A DNA stretch of 51,391 nucleotides, taken from contig CAKTOW010000015.1 of the NCBI GenBank assembly GCA_934590325.1, positions 1 to 51,391 of the forward strand, in the 5' to 3' direction. Within the stretch, counting starts at the first letter, position 1; the number at the start of each line of letters is the position of its first letter. Position numbers and translations under genes: made by a program. Positions 18,988 through 27,829 of this stretch are shown here, piece after piece. The notes under the pieces were generated by a model. The model was not told where the DNA came from. It saw only the letters and a program-made list of their open reading frames with translations, and ran no database searches. Origin of the DNA: an uncultured Oscillospiraceae bacterium. GTDB taxonomy: Bacteria > Bacillota > Clostridia > Oscillospirales > Oscillospiraceae.

Positions 18988-19047
18988 CCCTCTGCATCGA
19001 GTGCTGACGTCGGGCGACTGACTGTTCCCTCCCCCTGCGATGCAGGG
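18988..19047 (+). promoter_or_regulatory. structured leader of the RNase J gene
   Basis: CTGCATCG (18992-18999) pairs with CGATGCAG (19038-19045), and the stem extends with CCCT/GGG on its outer side, giving a long hairpin in the leader. The gap 18726-19143 holds no gene. I could not match it to a known riboswitch. Long structured leaders fit autoregulation of an RNase, but a separate small RNA is possible. Confidence 0.4.
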
Positions 19048-19143
19048 CAGGCGGGTGGGACAGACCGCCTCTGTTTTGCTGCGGTCATTTTCTCCCGGTC
19101 GGGCGGTGCTCTATCTCATGTGAAAAGGAGCATTTATTCTTTT

Positions 19144-20802
19144 ATGGCAGAAAAACTGAAGATCATCCCCCTTGGCGGTCTCAACGAGATCGGCAAGAAC
19201 ATGACCGCCTACGAATACGGCGGCGAGATCATCGTGGTGGACTGCGGCATGGCGTTCCCCGGCGATGATATGTACGGCATCGACTGCGTGATACCGGACG
19301 TGACGTACCTGGTGAAGAACAGGAGCCGTCTGCGCGGCCTGTTCATCACCCACGGGCACGAGGACCACATCGGCGCCATCCCCTACGTACTCAAGCAGAT
19401 CAACATGCCCATCTACTGCACCCGGTTCACGGCGGGGCTCATCAAGCTGAAGCTGCAGGAGCACGGGCTGATGAACTCCACCAAGCTCATCACCGTGGAG
19501 CCGGGCCAGACCGTCCGGGCGGGCAAGTTCCAAGTGGAGTTCATCCACGTGAACCACTCCATCGCGGACTCGGTGGCCTTCGCCATCCACACGCGGATGG
19601 GCACCGTCGTCCACACCGGCGACTTCAAGATCGACTCCACGCCCATCGACGGCGAGGTCATCGACCTGGCGCGGTTCGGCGAGCTGGGCAAGCAGGGCGT
19701 GCTGGCACTGCTGGCGGACTCCACCAACGTGGAGCGTCCGGGCTACACCATGAGCGAGCGGGCCGTGGGCGCCACGTTCAAGCGGCAGTTCACCGGCTGC
19801 GACAAGCGCATCATCGTCACCACCTTCGCCAGCAATGTGCACCGCATCCAGCAGGTGCTGGACGCCGCGGCGGCCTGCGGCCGCAAGGTGGCCGTCACCG
19901 GGCGGAGCATGGAGAATATCATGAAGGTCTCCACCGAGCTGGGGTACATGAAGGTACCCAAGAACACACTCATGGACATCAACCGCATCAAGGGCCTGCC
20001 CCTGAACCAGCAGGTCATCGTCACCACCGGCAGCCAGGGCGAGGAGATGAGCGCCCTGTACCGCATGGCCTTCTCCACCCATAAGCAGGTGGACATCGGC
20101 GCCGGGGACAAGGTCATCATCTCCGCCAGCGCTATCCCCGGCAACGAGGTGACGGTGGGCCGAGTCATCAACGAGCTGTTCCGCAAGGGCGCGGACGTGG
20201 TATACGACAAGGCGGACATGCTGCATGTGTCCGGCCACGCCTGCCAGGAGGAGCTGAAGATCATCCACGCCCTGACGCGGCCCAAGTTCTTCATCCCCCT
20301 GCACGGCGAGCAGCGCATGCTGCAGATCCACAAGCGCGTGGCGGAGAGCATGGGCATGCACCCCAACAACATCATCGTGGCCGATAACGGCAGCGTCATC
20401 GAGCTGACCACCAAGCACATCAAGTGCGAGACCACCGTCCCCGCCGGGGAGGTATTCGTGGACGGCGGCGGCGTGGGCGAGGTGGGCGCTGTGGTGCTCA
20501 ACGACCGCAAGCTGCTGGCCGAGGACGGCATGGTGGTCATTGTACTGCCCATGTCCAGCCACGACCACCAGCTGCTATGCCCGCCGGAGATCGTCACCCG
20601 CGGCTTCGTGTACGTGAAGGAGTCTGAGGAACTGCTGGAGGACATGCGCCGCGTGGCCACGGAGACCGTGGACGGCATGTCCGCCAAGAAGCGCCGGGAC
20701 GAGGGCGACGTGTGCCGCGCCGTGCGCTCGGCGGTGAGCAGCTATCTGTACAAGCATACCAAGCGCAGCCCCATGATCATCCCCATGGTGACAAAGCTGT
20801 AA
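19144..20802 (+). CDS. rnj: ribonuclease J
   Basis: A 552-residue metallo-beta-lactamase/beta-CASP ribonuclease with 5'-3' exo- and endonuclease activity, used in mRNA turnover and rRNA maturation. The metal motif HGHEDH is near residue 62, and the GDFKID and beta-CASP motifs follow. I start at ATG 19144 (MAEKLKIIPLGG), the normal family N-terminus. The in-frame extension to 18832 is leader. The AAAGGAG site is rather far upstream (about 13 nt). Confidence 0.95.
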   Translation: MAEKLKIIPLGGLNEIGKNMTAYEYGGEIIVVDCGMAFPGDDMYGIDCVIPDVTYLVKNRSRLRGLFITHGHEDHIGAIPYVLKQINMPIYCTRFTAGLIKLKLQEHGLMNSTKLITVEPGQTVRAGKFQVEFIHVNHSIADSVAFAIHTRMGTVVHTGDFKIDSTPIDGEVIDLARFGELGKQGVLALLADSTNVERPGYTMSERAVGATFKRQFTGCDKRIIVTTFASNVHRIQQVLDAAAACGRKVAVTGRSMENIMKVSTELGYMKVPKNTLMDINRIKGLPLNQQVIVTTGSQGEEMSALYRMAFSTHKQVDIGAGDKVIISASAIPGNEVTVGRVINELFRKGADVVYDKADMLHVSGHACQEELKIIHALTRPKFFIPLHGEQRMLQIHKRVAESMGMHPNNIIVADNGSVIELTTKHIKCETTVPAGEVFVDGGGVGEVGAVVLNDRKLLAEDGMVVIVLPMSSHDHQLLCPPEIVTRGFVYVKESEELLEDMRRVATETVDGMSAKKRRDEGDVCRAVRSAVSSYLYKHTKRSPMIIPMVTKL

Positions 20803-20807
20803 AACGC

Positions 20808-20835
20808 AAAGGACCGTCTCAGGCGGTCCTTTTTT
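20808..20835 (+). terminator. terminator after RNase J gene
   Basis: AAAGGACCG-loop-CGGTCCTTTTTT is a typical rho-independent terminator just after the stop codon. Confidence 0.85.
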
Positions 20836-20941
20836 ATGTGTGGGGCACGGCAGGCTTTCCCTCCTCCCCGCGGTATGGTATACTGCAGGTGTCACACATT
20901 TGCTGCTGCAGCGTCATAGCGTCAGAAGGTGGTGAGGCGGC

Positions 20942-21433
20942 GTGGACAACGATATTTTTGAACAGCTGTACCGGCAGCACTACGCCGCCGCGCTGCTGTA
21001 CGCCCAGGGCCTGTGCCGCAGCCGTCACCTGGCGGAGGACATGGTGCAGGAGGCCTTCTGCCGGGCGTGGATGGCCCTGCCGGACGATGTGATCAGCTTC
21101 CGCGCCTGGCTGTTCCGGGTACTGCGGAACCTGATCATCGACCACCAGCGGCGGCAGAAGCACCTGGCGGACCAGGAGCCTCCCGACACCCCCGACCACA
21201 CCACGCCGGAGAGCGTGCTGCTGCAGCGGGAGGACACGGCGGCCCTGTACCGCGCCATGGCGCGTCTGCCGCAGAGCGACCGGGAGCTGCTGACCCTGTG
21301 GTGCTTCGCCCGGCTGACCGCACCGGAGCTGGCGGCGGCGCTGAACGTGTCGCCCGCCGTGATACGCCAACGGCTGCACCGCGCCCGCGCGCGGCTGCGA
21401 AAGCAAATGGAGGAGGATGGCTATGGATTTTGA
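20942..21433 (+). CDS. ECF-type RNA polymerase sigma factor
   Basis: A 163-residue sigma-70 family protein. Region 2 contains LAEDMVQEAFCRAWMAL and SFRAWLFRVLRNLIIDHQRR (split); region 4 has a helix-turn-helix near LTAPELAAALNVSPAVIRQRLHRAR. The start is GTG at 20942, after a GGTGAGG site. It overlaps the next gene, whose product looks like its anti-sigma factor. Confidence 0.9.
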   Translation: MDNDIFEQLYRQHYAAALLYAQGLCRSRHLAEDMVQEAFCRAWMALPDDVISFRAWLFRVLRNLIIDHQRRQKHLADQEPPDTPDHTTPESVLLQREDTAALYRAMARLPQSDRELLTLWCFARLTAPELAAALNVSPAVIRQRLHRARARLRKQMEEDGYGF

Positions 21434-22601
21434 GACCGCCTTTGCCCGCTATCAGGCGGGCACCGCCGACGCCGAAGAAACGGCGCTGGTGGAGCAGGAG
21501 CTGGAAAAACACCGGCTCATCGAGGACTATCTGGCCGCGCAGGAACTGCCCGAGCTGCCCCGGGAGGACGCGGCGCAGGCCACGGCGGAGGCGAAAGCCG
21601 TGAAGCGCACCATAAACCGCCGCACCCGCAGCACCGTGCTCGTCACCATGGCGGCGGTGCTGGCGGTAGTGCTGCTGCTGCAATTCGTGGCCGCGCCGCT
21701 GATCAACCGCACCGTCTATGACGACACCTGGTGGGGCGCGGGATACGACGGGGCAGACTACCGCGACTTCGACGTGGCCATGTCCGTGTTGGCGGGGCTG
21801 TATATGCCCCTGGGGGACTATTCCGGCAGCTACTCCCGGCACACGGGCTTCATGACCGACACCATTGACCTGCAGTTCAACCGGTTCTACACCGACAACA
21901 GCAGCACCCTTATCCGGACGGACATCCCGCTGTCTCTGGGCATATTGGGCGAGCTGGCTCCCGACGAGATAAGCTCCATGTACTACGCCACCTCCGGTCA
22001 TTTTTCGACTTACCTCAATGCGGACGGCACCCCGGCGGAGCCTACGGGTCACAGCCAAAAGGCCCTGGCGAAGATGGGCGACCAGTTCACCGTGACCTCC
22101 TCCGTCAACTTCACCGAGGACCTGACCCCGGATGAACTGGCCGCACTGATGGACCGGTACCCGGACGTGGATTTCATCTCCGCCAATACAGCGAATATCT
22201 ACGGAAATTATACCTATGACATGCTGTTCTGCTCCCTGCACCGCATGGCCTGCGGCTATGGCGCCAAGCTGGAGGAGGCATACCCCGGCCTGCAGTTTTC
22301 CGAGGCGAGCTACCCCGGCTTCTCGGGACACAAGTCCGTTACCGGCGCACAGATACAGCAGCACTTCGAGGCCATGCTGCAGTTCCTGGTGGACCACCCC
22401 AGGCTGACGCGCCCCGCCAAGCTGATGAATCCCTCAGACCGCTATGCCTGGATGCTGGAGAGCATCCGGCAGGACGGCCTGCGCTTCGCCGGCGTGTGGG
22501 TACAGGGCATCCCCTCCGACCTGCTGGAGCTGGCGGAGGACGACACCGTCCGCAGCCTCTCCAACTACCACGCCGAGATACGCCTCTGGAACGACGATTG
22601 A
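21423..22601 (+). CDS. membrane-anchored anti-sigma factor (sigma regulator N/C type)
   Basis: A 392-residue protein with a cytoplasmic N-terminal domain (about 1-65), one membrane helix (about 70-90) and a large extracytoplasmic domain. The layout is that of Bacillus-type anti-sigma factors with a Sigma_reg_C-like domain. The ATG at 21423 fits the AGGAGG at 6 nt better than the ATG at 21417. It overlaps the ECF sigma gene by 11 nt, which supports a cognate pair. The signal it senses is unknown. Confidence 0.75.
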   Translation: MDFETAFARYQAGTADAEETALVEQELEKHRLIEDYLAAQELPELPREDAAQATAEAKAVKRTINRRTRSTVLVTMAAVLAVVLLLQFVAAPLINRTVYDDTWWGAGYDGADYRDFDVAMSVLAGLYMPLGDYSGSYSRHTGFMTDTIDLQFNRFYTDNSSTLIRTDIPLSLGILGELAPDEISSMYYATSGHFSTYLNADGTPAEPTGHSQKALAKMGDQFTVTSSVNFTEDLTPDELAALMDRYPDVDFISANTANIYGNYTYDMLFCSLHRMACGYGAKLEEAYPGLQFSEASYPGFSGHKSVTGAQIQQHFEAMLQFLVDHPRLTRPAKLMNPSDRYAWMLESIRQDGLRFAGVWVQGIPSDLLELAEDDTVRSLSNYHAEIRLWNDD

Positions 22602-22604
22602 CCC

Positions 22605-22642
22605 AAAAAAGGCGCGGCGCCCGCGGGCGCCGTGCCTTTTTC
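22605..22642. terminator. bidirectional terminator
   Basis: GGCGCGGCGCC-loop-GGCGCCGTGCC between an A run and a T run (stem 22611-22636). It serves the anti-sigma gene on the plus strand and the converging lipoprotein gene on the minus strand. Confidence 0.85.
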
Positions 22643-22646
22643 GCGT

Positions 22647-24158
22647 TTACTGCATATTCCCCGGCTGAAAGCCCCCGCTGGGCGGCGTAGGCCGGTCACC
22701 GGGGTCGAAGTCTCCGTCGGGCATCTGGCCGGGCTGGGCGCTCCCCATGCCGCCGGGACCGCCGCCCATGCCGGTCTGCACGCTGCCGGCCTGGGCCGTG
22801 GCGGTGGCCACGGTGCTGCCGCCGGAGGTCAGTTCATAGCTCCCCTCCGCCGTCAGGTCGGCGGACGAGAAGAACACGAACCCGGCATTGCACACCGCCT
22901 CGCCGCTGTACACCGCGGTATCGCCGCCGGCGATGGCGAACGCGCTGCCCTTGGCCAGCGAGCTGCCGCCGCTGCCGCCGCCGAAACCGCCCATACCGCC
23001 GAAGCTGAACGTCACGCAGGGCTGCTCCGCGCTGAGCTTCATGCCCATGCCGCTGCTGCCGCCCGCCGCCAGTACGGTGCCGCCGGTGATGCTGATGGCC
23101 CCATCCGCGTCCAGCGGCTGGTTGTCGGCGGTGCTGGCCGTCCACACGGCCACGCTGCCGCCGCTGATGTTTAGGTCGCCGTTGGAGTCAAACCCATCCC
23201 CGCCGCTGGTATAGGCCGTGATGGTGCCGCCGCTGATGTTCATGGCGAAGTCGTACCCGCTCAGGTCACCGTTAGCGGCGTTCAGGCAGTCGTCCGTGGC
23301 GTTGATGGTGATGTCCCCGGAATAGATATTCAGCGTCGCGCCCTCGATGCCCTCACAGCACGTGCTGATGACGATGGTGGGGCCGTCGGTGCCCGCCGCG
23401 CCCACGTTCAGCGTCAGGTCGCTGTGCAGGGCATCGTCCCCGGCGGAGATGGTGACGGTGCCGCTCTCCACGTTCAGCAGCTGCTCGGCGTTCACCGCGT
23501 CGTTGACCGGCGCGTCGATGGTCAGCGTCAGCTCGCGGATGGTCAGGGACGCCTCGCCCTCCTCGGCGGTGGTGGCCCCGGACTTGATGCCGTTCTTGCC
23601 CTTGGCGTTGACGGTCAGGCTTCCGGTGCCGCACAGCACCACCCGGCTGCCGTCCTTGCACTTGACGACCGCGTTCTCTGCGTTTTCGTTGTCGGGATAC
23701 TCGCCGTCGTTGTTCTGCTCACTGTCGGTCAGCACGTTGGCGCTGCCCGGCGCGGCGTAGATGGTCACCTCCGTGGACTTATTGCAGGTGATGGGCGCGG
23801 TGTCGGCGCTGGTCAGGTCCAGCCCGTTCAGCACCAGCGTGACGCCGATGGTGCCCTTCTTCACGGTGACGGAGCCGTCGCCGCAGGTGCCGGTAAGGAT
23901 GTAGGTGCCCGCGCCGTCGATGGTCACGGCGGTGCCCTCCACGGCGTAGCCGGTGTAGTCCCCATCGGACGCGGCCACACCGCTGTCGGTGAACGTCAGG
24001 GTGGTGGCGCCCTCCAGGGACACCTCCGCGCTGACCGCCTGCACCGTGTCCGTATTTGTATCGGTATCGGCGGCGCCAGTCTGTCCCGTGGTGCCGCAGG
24101 CCGCCAGGCTCAGCGCCAGCGACGCGGCGCACACCAGCGCGATGAGTTTCTTTTTCAT
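22647..24158 (-). CDS. Cthe_2159-like carbohydrate-binding lipoprotein
   Basis: A 503-residue surface lipoprotein (lipobox LAAC, Cys21). Repeated short beta-strand units such as LNIYSGDITINATDD and MNISGGTITAYTSGGDGFDSNG (split) build a parallel beta-helix of the Cthe_2159 family, known to bind acidic polysaccharides. The C-terminal part is Gly/Met-rich with a proline-rich tail. It is divergent from the VTC polymerase gene, with a shared operator region between them, so it probably belongs to the same regulon. Confidence 0.85.
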   Translation of the reverse strand: MKKKLIALVCAASLALSLAACGTTGQTGAADTDTNTDTVQAVSAEVSLEGATTLTFTDSGVAASDGDYTGYAVEGTAVTIDGAGTYILTGTCGDGSVTVKKGTIGVTLVLNGLDLTSADTAPITCNKSTEVTIYAAPGSANVLTDSEQNNDGEYPDNENAENAVVKCKDGSRVVLCGTGSLTVNAKGKNGIKSGATTAEEGEASLTIRELTLTIDAPVNDAVNAEQLLNVESGTVTISAGDDALHSDLTLNVGAAGTDGPTIVISTCCEGIEGATLNIYSGDITINATDDCLNAANGDLSGYDFAMNISGGTITAYTSGGDGFDSNGDLNISGGSVAVWTASTADNQPLDADGAISITGGTVLAAGGSSGMGMKLSAEQPCVTFSFGGMGGFGGGSGGSSLAKGSAFAIAGGDTAVYSGEAVCNAGFVFFSSADLTAEGSYELTSGGSTVATATAQAGSVQTGMGGGPGGMGSAQPGQMPDGDFDPGDRPTPPSGGFQPGNMQ

Positions 24159-24181
24159 GTGAAATGACCTCCTTTGTCATG

Positions 24182-24290
24182 GGTGTTTTTTGTTGTGGCC
24201 TTATCATATCCGCCACGCCTAAAGGCAACTTAAAGGAAAAAACTTTTTTCTTTTAGGTTGCCTTTAGGCTGCCCCTGTATGCTATACCCA
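24182..24290. promoter_or_regulatory. divergent promoter region with mirrored direct repeats
   Basis: A nearly perfect 26-bp inverted repeat spans 24217-24269, with arms beginning GCCTAAAGGCAAC. Each arm, read toward its gene, gives a direct repeat with 11-bp period: TTTAGGTTGCC-TTTAGGC rightward and TTTAAGTTGCC-TTTAGGC leftward. Each is followed after 8 nt by a -10-like TATGCT (rightward) or TATGAT (leftward). Such tandem sites with helical spacing are the usual binding sites of OmpR-type regulators, one of which is encoded at 25800. Confidence 0.65.
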
Positions 24291-24321
24291 TCAAAGCAAA
24301 TCACGCAAGGAGGAGACCACC

Positions 24322-25050
24322 ATGGCAAACGTGCAGAGCTGCTTCAAGCGCTATGAGAAAAAATATCGCCTGACCCCCGCGCAGCAGCGCATGATCATAG
24401 AGGGCATGCGCGAACACATGACGGCAGACGAACACGCCGCGTACACTATATGCAATATCTATTACGACACCGCCGACTGGAGCCTTATCCGCACCTCTCT
24501 GGAAAAGCCGGTGTACAAGGAGAAGCTCCGTATCCGCAGCTACGGCACCCCCACGGACGGCGGCAAGGTGTTCGTGGAGCTGAAAAAGAAGTACGACGGC
24601 GTGGTCTACAAGCGTCGCATCACCGCCCCCGCCGCTGGGGCGGAGCCCTTCCTCACCGGTGTCGGCGGCGATGCCTACGGCCAGATCGGCCGGGAGATAC
24701 AGTGGTTCCAGTCCTTCCACCGGGCGCAGCCGCGGGTGTTCATCGCCTACGACCGGCTGGCCTTCGCCGGGAAGGAGGAACCGGAGCTGCGCATCACCTT
24801 CGACACGAATCTGCGCTGGCGGGACACCGACCTGGACCTGCGCTGCGGCGACTACGGTGCGCCCATCGATGACGCGGACATGGTGCTCATGGAGATCAAG
24901 ATACCCGGCGTGTGCCCCCTGTGGCTCAGCCGCCTGCTCAGCGAGGCGGAGGCCTACCCCACCTCGTTCTCCAAATACGGCGCCTGCTACAAAAACCACA
25001 TCCTGCCCGCGCTGCAGAAAAAATACAAGGAGGGACTTCACTGTGCTTGA
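24322..25050 (+). CDS. VTC-domain polyphosphate polymerase
   Basis: A 242-residue protein of the VTC/CYTH-like tunnel fold, expected to make polyphosphate from ATP. Visible family residues are KRYEKKY near the N-terminus, IYYDT, the basic strand YKEKLRIRSYG, and VELKKKYDGVVYKRR (with the catalytic lysines), and the C-terminal LMEIKIPG. It is translationally linked to the DUF4956 gene, as is common for bacterial VTC genes. AAGGAG precedes the ATG. Confidence 0.88.
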   Translation: MANVQSCFKRYEKKYRLTPAQQRMIIEGMREHMTADEHAAYTICNIYYDTADWSLIRTSLEKPVYKEKLRIRSYGTPTDGGKVFVELKKKYDGVVYKRRITAPAAGAEPFLTGVGGDAYGQIGREIQWFQSFHRAQPRVFIAYDRLAFAGKEEPELRITFDTNLRWRDTDLDLRCGDYGAPIDDADMVLMEIKIPGVCPLWLSRLLSEAEAYPTSFSKYGACYKNHILPALQKKYKEGLHCA

Positions 25051-25705
25051 CTCTATTATCGGGACGGAGCTTACGCTCTCCGCCTTTCTGATCTGTACCG
25101 CCGTTTCCCTGGCGCTGGGCATCGGCCTGGCGCTGGTGTCCCGGTTCCGCGCCCGCTCCAGCCAGAGCTTCGCCGTGACGCTGGCCGTCCTGCCCATGGC
25201 GGTGCAGGTGGTCATCCTGCTGGTCAACGGCAACATCGGCGCGGGCGTGGCCGTGGCCGGGGCCTTCAGCCTGGTGCGCTTTCGCTCCGCCCCCGGCACC
25301 GCCCGCGAGATCACCGCCCTGTTCCTGGCCATGGCCATCGGCCTGGCCTGCGGCATGGGCTACGTGGGACTGGCGGCACTGACCTTCGTCATCGCCTCCG
25401 CCGTGCTGATGGCGCTGACCGCCCTCAACTTCGGCGCCGCCCCCGCCCAGGAGCGGGTGCTGAAGATCACCATCCCCGAGGACCTGGACTACGACGGCCT
25501 GTTCGATGACCTGCTGGACCAGTACACCACCGCCCACAGCCTGGTGAAAGTCAAGACCTCCAACATGGGCACCCTGTATGAGCTGGAGTACCGCGTCACC
25601 CTGCGGTCGGACAGCGTGCCCAAGGCGTTCCTGGACGCCCTGCGCTGCCGCAACGGCAACCTGAACATCGTCTGCGGCCGGGAAACGGTGAAAGAAGCGC
25701 TGTAA
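25043..25705 (+). CDS. DUF4956 membrane protein
   Basis: A 220-residue protein with about four membrane helices in the first 130 residues, the conserved GAFSLVRFRSAPGTAREI (family hallmark), and a cytoplasmic C-terminal domain of about 80 residues. The start is GTG at 25043, with AAGGAGGG 8 nt upstream, overlapping the VTC stop by 8 nt. DUF4956 proteins travel with VTC genes, so a role in polyphosphate synthesis or transport is inferred. Confidence 0.82.
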   Translation: MLDSIIGTELTLSAFLICTAVSLALGIGLALVSRFRARSSQSFAVTLAVLPMAVQVVILLVNGNIGAGVAVAGAFSLVRFRSAPGTAREITALFLAMAIGLACGMGYVGLAALTFVIASAVLMALTALNFGAAPAQERVLKITIPEDLDYDGLFDDLLDQYTTAHSLVKVKTSNMGTLYELEYRVTLRSDSVPKAFLDALRCRNGNLNIVCGRETVKEAL

Positions 25706-25706
25706 C

Positions 25707-25776
25707 TTGCATTTTCCTGCGCTTTACTCTATACTGTGGCTGAAAACACGTCCCCCGTCCCGCAGGGACGGGGGAC
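25707..25776 (+). promoter_or_regulatory. promoter and leader hairpin of the two-component genes
   Basis: -35 TTGCAT (25707-25712), 17-nt spacer, -10 TATACT (25730-25735). In the leader a perfect 12-bp stem, GTCCCCCGTCCC/GGGACGGGGGAC (25750-25776), has no T run. It may insulate or stabilise rather than terminate. Confidence 0.6.
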
Positions 25777-25799
25777 ACAGCAGAAACGAGGTGACCACC

Positions 25800-26474
25800 A
25801 TGCGTCTTTTGATCGCGGAGGACGAGCTGGACCTGGCGGAGGCGCTGACGGCCTTTTTCGAGAAAAACCACTTCTCCGTGGACGCGGTACACAACGGCTT
25901 CGACGCCTATGAATACGGTGTCACCGGCGCGTATGACGGCATTATCCTGGACGTGATGATGCCCAAGATGAACGGCATACAGGTGCTGGAGCGCCTGCGC
26001 ACCGAGGGCGTCAAGACCCCCATCATGATGCTCACCGCCAAGGGGCAGAAGGACGACCGCATCCTGGGCTTCGACGCCGGCGCCGACGACTATCTGCCCA
26101 AGCCCTTTGACCCGGACGAGCTCATCACCCGCGTCCGGGCCATGCTGCGCCGCAGCGAGTCCTACCAGCCCTCCCTGCTGGCCTACGGCGACCTGACACT
26201 GGACCCCGCTTCCGGCCTGCTGCGCTGCGGCGACCAGTCCCTGCGCCTCAGCGGCCGGGAGTTCCAGGTGATGGAGCTGTTCATGCGCTCGCCCCGGCAG
26301 GTGTTCTCCGCCGAGCACATCATGGAGCGTATATGGGGCTGGGACAACGAGGCCGAGATCAACGTGGTCTGGGTCAACATCTCCAACCTGCGGAAAAAGC
26401 TGAAGTCCATCGGCTCCCGCGTGACCCTCCGCGCCAACCGGGGGCTTGGCTATGAACTGGAGGACGCCACATGA
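25800..26474 (+). CDS. OmpR/PhoB-family response regulator
   Basis: A 224-residue regulator: receiver domain with phospho-acceptor Asp51 (ILDVMMP) and the conserved Lys in YLPKPF, then a winged-helix DNA-binding domain from about residue 125 (SGREFQVMELFM, RANRGLGYEL). The start is the ATG at 25800 after GAGGTG. It overlaps the kinase gene by 4 nt. The likely targets include the mirrored operator at 24217-24269. Confidence 0.93.
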   Translation: MRLLIAEDELDLAEALTAFFEKNHFSVDAVHNGFDAYEYGVTGAYDGIILDVMMPKMNGIQVLERLRTEGVKTPIMMLTAKGQKDDRILGFDAGADDYLPKPFDPDELITRVRAMLRRSESYQPSLLAYGDLTLDPASGLLRCGDQSLRLSGREFQVMELFMRSPRQVFSAEHIMERIWGWDNEAEINVVWVNISNLRKKLKSIGSRVTLRANRGLGYELEDAT

Positions 26475-27772
26475 TAAACAAACTGCGCAGCCGCTTCATC
26501 CGCATCGCCACCCTGTCCGTGGCGGCGGTGATGCTGCTGCTGACGCTTATCCTCAACGTGGCCAACTACATCTCCGTGGACGGCGATCTGCGGGGCACCC
26601 TGACCCTGATCTGCGAGAACCGGGGCACCATCCCCCTGCCCCAGAAGCCGGAGACTCCCAACAGCCAGACGCCGCCCACGCCCCCCGACGGTGCGGACAG
26701 CGCGGACAACGCCGGGGACATCACGCCCCCGGAGGAGCCGCCCTACGGGCGGGGCGGCCGCTTTACCGCCGAAACGCCCTACTCCACCCGCTACTTCGTC
26801 CTGTTCTATGACGAGGACGGCACACTGACCAGCGCCGACCTGAAGAACATCGCCTCCGTCACAGAAAGCGACACGGCGCAGTATCTGGCCGCCGCGGTGC
26901 AGCACGGCCAGGGCTTCGGCCGCTGCGGCAGCTACCGCTTTTTGGTGTCCTCCGCCGACGGCGGCGGTTACATGGCCATCTTTCTGGACAGCTACCAGTC
27001 CCTCCGCACTATGCGGACGGTGCTGATATGGTCGCTGGCAGCGGACGCGGGCTGCACCCTGCTGGTGCTGGTGCTGGTGGTGCTGCTGAGCCGCCGGGCC
27101 ATCGACCCGGTGGTGCGCAGCGCCGAACAGCAGAAGCAGTTCATCACCGATGCCAGCCACGAGCTCAAGACCCCCATCACCGTCATCGCCACCAGCCTGA
27201 AGGTGCTGGAGATGGAGGTGGGCCAACAGAAATGGATAGACAAGGCCCGCGCCCAGACGGAGAAGCTGAAGGAGCTGGTGAACTCCCTGGTGACCCTGAG
27301 CCGCATGGACGAGGAGAACTCCCCCCTGCAGATGGCGGACTTTCCCATCAGCGATGCCGTGGCCGAAACAGCCGAGTCCTTCCGCCAGGTGGCGGAGAGC
27401 CGCGGCTGCCCGCTGGAGCTGTCCGTGACGCCGGGACTCACCTACCACGGCGACCAGTACGCCGTACGGCAGCTGGTGTCCATCCTGCTGGACAACGCTA
27501 TCAAGTACGGCACCCCCGCCATCCCCATCACCTTAACGTTGGAAAAGGCGCGGAAGGGTGTGACCATAAAGGTCGCCAACGACTGCGAAAACGGCGGCGA
27601 GATCGACACCTCCCGGCTGTTCGACCGGTTCTACCGCGCCGACCCCGCCCGCACGGCAGGGGGCTTCGGCATCGGGCTCTCCATCGCCCGCGGTATCGCC
27701 GAGGGCCACCACGGCGCCATCTCCGCCAAGGTGGAAAACGATGTCATCACCTTCACCGCCGAGTTGAAATAA
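26471..27772 (+). CDS. sensor histidine kinase
   Basis: A 433-residue membrane kinase: a first helix (about 9-31), an extracytoplasmic sensor region rich in Pro/Asp, a second helix (about 180-205), the HisKA box with the phospho-acceptor in DASHELKTPI, and the HATPase domain with DNAIKYG and GIGLSIARGI. It pairs with the preceding regulator. The sensed signal is unknown. Confidence 0.92.
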   Translation: MINKLRSRFIRIATLSVAAVMLLLTLILNVANYISVDGDLRGTLTLICENRGTIPLPQKPETPNSQTPPTPPDGADSADNAGDITPPEEPPYGRGGRFTAETPYSTRYFVLFYDEDGTLTSADLKNIASVTESDTAQYLAAAVQHGQGFGRCGSYRFLVSSADGGGYMAIFLDSYQSLRTMRTVLIWSLAADAGCTLLVLVLVVLLSRRAIDPVVRSAEQQKQFITDASHELKTPITVIATSLKVLEMEVGQQKWIDKARAQTEKLKELVNSLVTLSRMDEENSPLQMADFPISDAVAETAESFRQVAESRGCPLELSVTPGLTYHGDQYAVRQLVSILLDNAIKYGTPAIPITLTLEKARKGVTIKVANDCENGGEIDTSRLFDRFYRADPARTAGGFGIGLSIARGIAEGHHGAISAKVENDVITFTAELK

Positions 27773-27809
27773 GCGAAAAGAGACAGCTTTCAGCTGTCTC
27801 TTTTCGCTT
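27771..27809. terminator. bidirectional terminator
   Basis: A perfect 17-bp inverted repeat, AAGCGAAAAGAGACAGC with its complement, between the converging kinase and bile salt hydrolase genes. Confidence 0.88.
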
Positions 27810-27829
27810 ATTGCGCAGAGGGCGCCGGT

